Below, one piece after another: positions 15,401-19,944 of a stretch of DNA of 19,944 nt. Numbering within the stretch: position 1 is the first letter of the stretch; every line of letters starts with the position of its first letter. The notes under the pieces were generated by a model. That model was given only the letters and a program-made list of their open reading frames with translations. It was not told the origin of the DNA and ran no database searches. Source of the stretch: NIC37A-2 sp050289625 (lineage in GTDB: Bacteria > Myxococcota_A > Polyangia > Polyangiales > Polyangiaceae); NCBI GenBank assembly GCA_050289625.1, contig JBNKGC010000102.1, positions 1-19,944 of the forward strand, given 5' to 3'. Made by a program: the position numbers and the translations under genes.

Positions 15401-16440
15401 CCCCCCAAATGAGAAAGGCACTGCGCTGGGTCGGGTACCCCCTCTTCTACCTGCTGTCGCTTCTGATTTTCGTGCGTCTGACCTTCCCCTACGAACGCGT
15501 CAAAGACCGCATCATCGCCGAGTTCGAGGCTTCCCAGAAGGAACCCGGCAAGCGCCTCGAAATCGACGAGCTGAGCGGTTATTGGCTCTTCGGCATCGAG
15601 GCCGAAGGCGTTCGCTTGATCAGCGAACCTCCCGCCCACGCGACCAGCGGAAAGAAGGACGAGAAAGCCCCCGCAGCGCGCGTGCTCGCGATCGACAGCG
15701 TCGAGGTGAGTGTTGCGATTCTTCGCCGCTTGTTCGGGACGCTTTACGTGACGTTCTCTGCCGAGATCGGTGGTGGCGAAATCGAGGGAACCTTCATTCA
15801 GGACGATCAGCGGGCCGAAATCGAAGTGGAAGGCCAGGACGTCAACGTTGCGGGACTCAGCCTGCTCGAAGACGTGGTCGAGCTTCCCCTCGAGGGAACT
15901 CTCGCCGGAACCGTCCACCTGGTGCTGCCCGAAGGGAAGATGAAGCTCGCCGAGGGCGACTTCGAGCTGTCGATCTCCGACCTCGCGGTGGGGGACGGCA
16001 AGGCGAAGATTCGCGACACGATCGCCCTCCCCAAGCTCCGCGCGGGTGATCTGAATCTCAAGGCCGAAGCATCCGAGGGGCGTCTCGACGTCAAGGAGTT
16101 GTCAGCCAAGGGACCCGACTTCGAGCTGTCTGCGGACGGCAACATTCGGCTGCGCGACCCCTTCGACCGGAGCCTTTCCGACCTCAACGTCGGATTCAAG
16201 TTCGCCGATGCGTACAAGAACAAGAACGACATGACGCGTGGCCTGTTCGGCGCACCGGGTTCGAAGGTTCCGGGACTCTTCGACCTCGATCCGAAGATCA
16301 AGCGCGCCAAGGCGGACGACGGCTTTTATCGCTGGCGTGTCGGCGGAGCGCTCGGTCAGCTGAACTTCCGGCCGTCGCCGCGAGGAACGAGCCGCAACGC
16401 CCGGCGCACGGCCAAGCCAAAGGCTGACGAGAAGAAGTGA
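15397..16440 (+). CDS. gspN: T2SS protein GspN (Geobacter/Leptospira-type)
   Basis: 347 residues from GTG 15397, overlapping the gspM stop by 4 bp; ATG 15409 four codons later is an alternative. One N-terminal membrane anchor lies at ~8-28 (Gly-Tyr-Pro-Leu-Phe-Tyr-Leu-Leu-Ser-Leu). A long periplasmic region follows, rich in beta-strands and Gly/Asp/Leu alternation, with an AsmA-like flavour and typical of the GspN described in deltaproteobacterial clusters. The Lys/Arg-rich C-terminus is probably disordered. Its role in secretion is not well defined in any species. It is the last gene of the cluster; gspO is not adjacent. Confidence 0.85.
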   Translation: MTPQMRKALRWVGYPLFYLLSLLIFVRLTFPYERVKDRIIAEFEASQKEPGKRLEIDELSGYWLFGIEAEGVRLISEPPAHATSGKKDEKAPAARVLAIDSVEVSVAILRRLFGTLYVTFSAEIGGGEIEGTFIQDDQRAEIEVEGQDVNVAGLSLLEDVVELPLEGTLAGTVHLVLPEGKMKLAEGDFELSISDLAVGDGKAKIRDTIALPKLRAGDLNLKAEASEGRLDVKELSAKGPDFELSADGNIRLRDPFDRSLSDLNVGFKFADAYKNKNDMTRGLFGAPGSKVPGLFDLDPKIKRAKADDGFYRWRVGGALGQLNFRPSPRGTSRNARRTAKPKADEKK

Positions 16441-16472
16441 AGGTCCGCCCTCGCGCGGCTCGGTTGGCTCTC

Positions 16473-16500
16473 GGGCCCAGAAGGCGGAGGGCGATCAACG
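16473..16500 (+). repeat. Dispersed repeat A, copy 2
   Basis: A 28-base core matching the reverse complement of 19820-19847 at 25 positions by hand count. With that copy it forms an inverted pair flanking the glycosidase and thioesterase genes. Similarity to copy 1 (13108) covers GGGCC, GGCGGAGG and ATCAACGCA. Confidence 0.65.
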
Positions 16501-16523
16501 CAACTGAGCGCCCCTGCAAGGTG

Positions 16524-16545
16524 CTCAGCGGTCCTCATTGCTGAG
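16524..16545 (+). terminator. Hairpin downstream of gspN
   Basis: Six-bp stem CTCAGC (16524-16529) / GCTGAG (16540-16545) with a 10-nt loop, 84 bp after gspN. No T-run follows; at best an auxiliary terminator to the stronger one at 16596. Confidence 0.3.
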
Positions 16546-16586
16546 GGGGTGAGTATCCCACGGGGGCAGACGACGAGGATCGCCCC

Positions 16587-16635
16587 GAAAAAAGAAGGGG
16601 CGAGACCTCGTCTGTGGCTCGCCCCTGTGTCTTTG
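16587..16635. terminator. Bidirectional terminator between gspN and the glycosidase gene
   Basis: Nine-bp stem AGGGGCGAG (16596-16604) / CTCGCCCCT (16618-16626) with a 13-nt loop. An A-rich run (AAAAAAGAA, 16588-16596) lies on the left, giving a U-run for the minus-strand transcript; CTTTGTTT lies on the right for the plus strand. It sits between convergent genes, 22 bp past the glycosidase stop. An alternative stem CGCCCC (16581-16586) / GGGGCG (16597-16602) would compete with it. Confidence 0.7.
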
Positions 16636-16647
16636 TTTGCGTCTTGA

Positions 16648-18954
16648 TCAAACGGCCAGCAGGCTGCGTCGGCGCCGCCTGAAGACGATGAACGCGAATA
16701 GAGCGGCCCACGCCGCACCTGAGCTCCTGTTCCGCTGCGGCGTGGTTCTGCAACCACATCCGCTTTGATCCCCGCTATTGCCAGCAGTTCCGCTCGTCGG
16801 AGCATCTCCCGCCGTTGAGCCGCCGCTGCCTGAACCCGTTCCGCCCGTGACGCCCCCCGCGGTAGCACCCGTGCCATTGCCGGCTCCGCCCGCTGCGTTG
16901 TTTGTTCCTCCCCCGCTTGAAGTCCCACCCGACGGATCATTGGGAGCGTCGCAATCGGTCGACGTTTCACCGGGTGGAGCGCCAGCAGTTGGGGCCTGGC
17001 CTTGGGGCCCCTCGAGGTCGAAGTAGATGCCGTAACGATCTTTGTATCTCAAGTATTGTGGGGTGAACTTCAAGGTGTCATCGGCATCCGTATTCTTGAG
17101 TGAGAATTCCAGTTGACCTGGGGTTTGTACCAAGTTGTCTTTGATGTTCGACAGCCAATCCTCAATGGTGCCAGAGCTGATACCAATGGTCTCATCAATC
17201 GTTACTCCACCGGGAATTGTCGCCTTTTCAGAGGCGAGATGGGTTGTCTTCGCCATGTTTTCGGTGCCCATCCCTGCGCTCAACACGATCGGGCCGTAGG
17301 TGAAGGCGACGGCATTTTTGTTGTCGGGAAGCCTAGAAACCCGCACTTCGGCCGGCAAGGTGAGGTCGATGCTATCGCCGGGGGACCAGATGCGAGAAAC
17401 CTCGAAATATCCTTCTGCCTCTTGAACACACTGTGTTTCGCCATTGACCTTGAGGACAGCCTTCTGATCTTGGGCTAGCCATTCTGGCTTGCGGAAGCGA
17501 ACGGCAAGCCTAGTGGCGGGTGCCGAGTCGATCGAAAAGTGCACATCGGGGGAGAGGGGAATCTCTGCGCTCTGCGTCAGCGAAAGACCTGCACTCTGCC
17601 AGTCCAACGTCGAGGAGATGTACATGTTGACGTACAAGGTGTCCTCGTTGTGAAAGTAGATGCCATCGTTGAGCTTGGTGTAGTTCTCCATGCCCGTGCC
17701 ATTGCAGCACCAAAAGGTATCCGTCTCGCGGCCAAAGAGTTTGAAGTACCCCGTGCCCATGGGCTTGAAATACGTCGTCATGCCCGTTTCTGGGTTGATC
17801 GCGGACAGGATTTCGTTGATGTACGCGCGCTCGTAATAGTCGACGTACTTGACGTTACCGGAGACCTTGAATAAGTCGCGGCTCAACTTGAGCATGTTGT
17901 ACGTGTTGCAGGTCTCGTTGTTGATGTTGCCGCGATTGGCGTCGAGTTGACCGCCGACATGAAAATGCTCATTTTCACTGTTGCCGCCCGTCACGTACGT
18001 GTGATCGTTGGTCACGATGGACCAAAATTGCTCGGCCGCGGTGCGGTAGAAGGTCTCGGTTTCGCCGACGGTACGGTATCGATTCAGTGCTCCGACGAAC
18101 TTGGGAATTTGGGTATTGGCATGCCGGCCGTTGAGGATGTCATTGCCCTGGGAGATGGGCGTAAACAGGGTGTCTTCGTCAAAGCGGTGAGCGGCCGCCA
18201 CGTGATTGGTTTTTCGGGTGTGTTTGTACAATTCGTACAAACAGTCGTTCATGCCGCCGTATTCGACTCCAAGCACCTTGTTGCGCATGGCTGAGTCCCA
18301 CTGGGAGGTGCGGGAGTCCACCCAATCACCCAGTTTGCTCGCCACGGCCAGAGCCGTGGCGTTGCCTTGCATTTCGTAGACGGCCACCAACCCCGAGATG
18401 ATCTTGTGCATGGTGTACCAGGGGACCCACATGTTGCCGCCGATCCGGCCCTCGACCACGTCGAAGTGGCTTTCTGGCGAGGCAAATAGGTAACCGTTGC
18501 TCTTGCGATCTTGGTAGGTCTTCATCTCGTCGATGATGTGATCAATCAGCGATGAGATTTCGGAATTCATATCCTCATCGGTGCCTTGGGTCTGCTTGTA
18601 GGCTTGCGCAAGCGCCGTGAGGTAGTGTCCCAGGGTGTGGCCGCGCAAAAGGCTCCAGCCACCTTCCCAACCACCGTACAGGCTGACGCCGTTTGCTGGA
18701 TCCTGCCCCAAGGAGACTGCTTTGAATCCAGCCAAGAGCGTGTCAGCGTCGAGACGGAGCAAGTACTCGGCGTCCACTTGGAAGAGCTGCATGTAGTAGG
18801 GATCGGTGACGCGCACCTGCGCCATGTCGAACTCGTCGAGGATCTCGACTGGTCCGGCGGCCGATGCTGAACTGGACATAGCAAGATTGAAAGCGAGAGC
18901 GGCCAGCAGCGGCCGAATGATGGGACCCAAGCGGTAGCGCTTGAAAGAAACCAT
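16648..18954 (-). CDS. Secreted GH127/DUF1680-type beta-L-arabinofuranosidase with MYXO-CTERM tail
   Basis: 768 residues from ATG 18954, chosen because it gives an ordinary 32-residue signal peptide (Lys-Arg-Tyr-Arg, hydrophobic core, Ala-Ser-Ala). ATG 19005, with AGGA eight bases ahead, would add 17 residues including acidic ones. The catalytic domain spans ~37-650. The family signatures are Gly-His-Thr-Leu-Gly-His-Tyr (105-111), Glu329 as candidate acid/base, Glu347-Thr-Cys349, and Trp-Cys416-Cys417-Asn-Gly-Thr-Gly. The last two supply the zinc ligands and nucleophilic Cys known in GH127. A Gly/Thr/Ser linker (~660-730) leads to Cys-Gly-Cys (733-735), a hydrophobic helix and five arginines: a MYXO-CTERM sorting signal. 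Role: release of beta-L-arabinofuranose from plant-type glycans at the cell surface. Catalytic-part GC is lower than its neighbours, suggesting acquisition by transfer. Confidence 0.88.
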   Translation of the reverse strand: MVSFKRYRLGPIIRPLLAALAFNLAMSSSASAAGPVEILDEFDMAQVRVTDPYYMQLFQVDAEYLLRLDADTLLAGFKAVSLGQDPANGVSLYGGWEGGWSLLRGHTLGHYLTALAQAYKQTQGTDEDMNSEISSLIDHIIDEMKTYQDRKSNGYLFASPESHFDVVEGRIGGNMWVPWYTMHKIISGLVAVYEMQGNATALAVASKLGDWVDSRTSQWDSAMRNKVLGVEYGGMNDCLYELYKHTRKTNHVAAAHRFDEDTLFTPISQGNDILNGRHANTQIPKFVGALNRYRTVGETETFYRTAAEQFWSIVTNDHTYVTGGNSENEHFHVGGQLDANRGNINNETCNTYNMLKLSRDLFKVSGNVKYVDYYERAYINEILSAINPETGMTTYFKPMGTGYFKLFGRETDTFWCCNGTGMENYTKLNDGIYFHNEDTLYVNMYISSTLDWQSAGLSLTQSAEIPLSPDVHFSIDSAPATRLAVRFRKPEWLAQDQKAVLKVNGETQCVQEAEGYFEVSRIWSPGDSIDLTLPAEVRVSRLPDNKNAVAFTYGPIVLSAGMGTENMAKTTHLASEKATIPGGVTIDETIGISSGTIEDWLSNIKDNLVQTPGQLEFSLKNTDADDTLKFTPQYLRYKDRYGIYFDLEGPQGQAPTAGAPPGETSTDCDAPNDPSGGTSSGGGTNNAAGGAGNGTGATAGGVTGGTGSGSGGSTAGDAPTSGTAGNSGDQSGCGCRTTPQRNRSSGAAWAALFAFIVFRRRRRSLLAV

Positions 18955-19005
18955 GGGCTGGCGTGTTTCGGGTCCAAAGTCGGATGCGTGCGTGGGTAGT
19001 GACAT

Positions 19006-19253
19006 AGGCATAGTCCTGCGCGTTCGACGAAGCCGCCGTGTCCTCACAGTCGCAGCTGAAGTCGCCAAGTTTGAGATGCAAAGATCTTCCGCTCCGGTGC
19101 GGAACATTCGGGCAGTTGTGAAAAATGAACAGGCACCGCCAATTCCGGTTGGGTGTCCCACCGCGTGTCGAGCAAGCGCAGCGGGGGGCAAGCGCAGTGG
19201 CGGGCAAACCCAGTTGCGCTCGAAGACAGTGGCGGGCGAACATTGGGGGGCCG
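19006..19253. other. Divergent intergenic region upstream of the glycosidase and thioesterase genes
   Basis: The sequence must hold promoters for both directions, but none is convincing by eye. It contains a perfect inverted repeat TTCCGC-N6-GCGGAA (19087-19104) whose left 14 bases are the core of dispersed repeat B. It also contains a direct repeat GCAAGCGCAG at 19172-19181 and 19188-19197. Open frames that extend either gene into this region look non-coding. Confidence 0.5.
19087..19104. repeat. Inverted repeat with repeat-B core
   Basis: TTCCGC (19087-19092) and GCGGAA (19099-19104) form perfect arms around a 6-base centre. The 14-mer TTCCGCTCCGGTGC recurs exactly, in inverse orientation, at 19931-19944, and with one mismatch at 13226-13239. 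It is a possible operator for the divergent genes or a repeat remnant. Confidence 0.5.
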
Positions 19254-19811
19254 ATGATCGGGTACTCAGTTCGCGTTGCCTCGCTTCTGCTGAAGCATGC
19301 GGCGACCGGACCGCGCGGCCGGCCGGGCGAGCCCTTTCGCGTTCGCATGCGGGCGTGGCCTTGGCTCTGCGATGCCTACCGACATCTGAACAACTCGGCG
19401 TACCTGCGCTTGGCCGAGGACGCTCGGTGGGCCTGGACGGCTCGCACACCGCTGCTCAAACAAGCGATGAAGAGGCGTTGGTCGTTCTTGGTTGGAGGCG
19501 CCGATGTCGTTTACCGCCGACCCATCGACCTCATGTCTCCCTTCGACGTGGTGTGTCACCTCGAAGGCGCAGACGATCGATGGCTCTACTTCAGTCAGGA
19601 GTTCGTCCTGCCGTCGGGGGAGACGGCGTGCCGCATCCTCCTTCGGGCGATGATCCGCGGCCCGAAAGGAACGGTCGCTCCCCAAGAGGTTCTCGAGCTC
19701 ACGGACATGTCGCTCCCGAGCCCCAGCGGTGAGCTCGAAATGCTGAAGCAGCTCGGCGAGGCGCAACTTTCGAAAATCCGCGGCGATGCGGAAAGTTCGC
19801 TACAGCGGTGA
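19254..19811 (+). CDS. Hot-dog-fold acyl-CoA thioesterase-like protein (4HBT/THEM6-like)
   Basis: 185 residues from ATG 19254, behind a G-rich stretch that may serve as ribosome site. ATG 19125 in the same frame would add 43 residues of poor, Arg/Ala/Gln-rich sequence and is disfavoured. The motif Asp-Ala-Tyr-Arg-His-Leu-Asn-Asn-Ser-Ala-Tyr (40-50) is the active-site helix start of the 4-hydroxybenzoyl-CoA thioesterase family, and Val-Val-Tyr-Arg-Arg-Pro-Ile (85-91) is the following strand pattern. Predicted role: cytoplasmic hydrolysis of an acyl-CoA or acyl-carrier thioester; the acyl chain cannot be told. It is transcribed away from the glycosidase, with no functional link evident. The last codons lie within dispersed repeat A copy 3. 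Confidence 0.78.
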   Translation: MIGYSVRVASLLLKHAATGPRGRPGEPFRVRMRAWPWLCDAYRHLNNSAYLRLAEDARWAWTARTPLLKQAMKRRWSFLVGGADVVYRRPIDLMSPFDVVCHLEGADDRWLYFSQEFVLPSGETACRILLRAMIRGPKGTVAPQEVLELTDMSLPSPSGELEMLKQLGEAQLSKIRGDAESSLQR

Positions 19812-19847
19812 GCAGCTCTCGTTGATTGCCCTCCGGCTTTTGGGCCC
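19799..19847 (-). repeat. Dispersed repeat A, copy 3 (inverted)
   Basis: The reverse complement of 19820-19847 matches 16473-16500 at 25 of 28 bases. Similarity to the 13108 copy continues through the thioesterase stop codon region (reverse complement CCGCTGTAG). Confidence 0.65.
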
Positions 19848-19867
19848 GAGCGGATGAGGGGCGAAAA

Positions 19868-19944
19868 CATCCCCGATACCTGAAGCGCGAGCGCGCCCGT
19901 CAAGCTTGAGTTTTGGCGAGGCTTTCGCGAGCACCGGAGCGGAA
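19868..19944 (-). repeat. Dispersed repeat B, copy 2 (inverted), cut by the window end
   Basis: The reverse complement aligns ungapped to 13226-13302 (59 of 77 by hand count). Only ~20 bases separate it from repeat A copy 3, and it may continue beyond the window. No gene is seen in 19812-19944. Confidence 0.65.

Noticed and set aside
16444..16493. Long-loop hairpin TCCGCCCTC / GAGGGCG just after gspN as terminator
   Set aside because: The loop is over 30 nt and no T-run follows; the site at 16596 is far better.
19006..19449. Upstream extension of the glycosidase frame
   Set aside because: It would overlap the thioesterase gene and puts an Arg/Ala-rich tract before a clear signal peptide.
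1..19944. tRNA, rRNA, insertion sequence or CRISPR loci
   Set aside because: No cloverleaf, rRNA segment, transposase or spaced repeat array was recognised on either strand by eye.

Overview
The window comes from a GC-rich genome of the myxobacterial type (Myxococcota, probably Polyangia/Sorangiineae-like). Three things point there: a lipoprotein-like protein with a long Thr/Gly/Gly-rich linker, a secreted glycosidase ending in a MYXO-CTERM surface-sorting tail, and a GspN of the deltaproteobacterial type. No database search was possible; all family calls rest on motifs read by eye.

Layout. (1) 1-699: 3' part of an alkaline-phosphatase-superfamily (sulfatase/phosphodiesterase-like) enzyme. 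(2) 857-1489: putative lipoprotein with a 15-bp tandem repeat encoding a Gly/Ser/Thr linker and a C-terminal carbohydrate-binding-like domain, followed by a strong hairpin terminator. (3) 1756-16440: a complete, co-linear type II secretion system (T2SS) cluster gspC-D-E-F-(G-like)-G-H-I-J-K-L-M-N, mostly with overlapping or closely spaced genes, preceded by a near-consensus sigma-54 (-24/-12) promoter. The prepilin peptidase gene (gspO/pilD) is not in the window. (4) 16441-16647: convergent intergenic region with a bidirectional terminator. (5) 16648-18954 (minus): GH127/DUF1680-type beta-L-arabinofuranosidase with signal peptide and MYXO-CTERM tail, lower in GC than its neighbours. (6) 19254-19811: hot-dog-fold thioesterase. 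(7) 19812-19944: dispersed repeat sequence running off the end.

How the genes fit together. GspD forms the outer-membrane secretin; GspC links it to the inner-membrane platform (GspF, L, M). GspE is the ATPase, GspG the major pseudopilin, and GspH/I/J/K the minor pseudopilin tip. The MYXO-CTERM glycosidase next door is the kind of cargo that T2SS exports to the myxobacterial cell surface.

Main oddities. gspD is broken by an apparent one-base loss in a G-run (4472-4475). A GspG-like membrane protein without a prepilin cleavage site sits between gspF and gspG. A 9-bp hairpin follows gspG. GspI carries a ~90-residue low-complexity insertion and starts with TTG. A 346-bp repeat-bearing gap splits gspK from gspL. 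Two small dispersed repeat families occur in intergenic DNA, one of them as an inverted pair flanking the glycosidase/thioesterase block.
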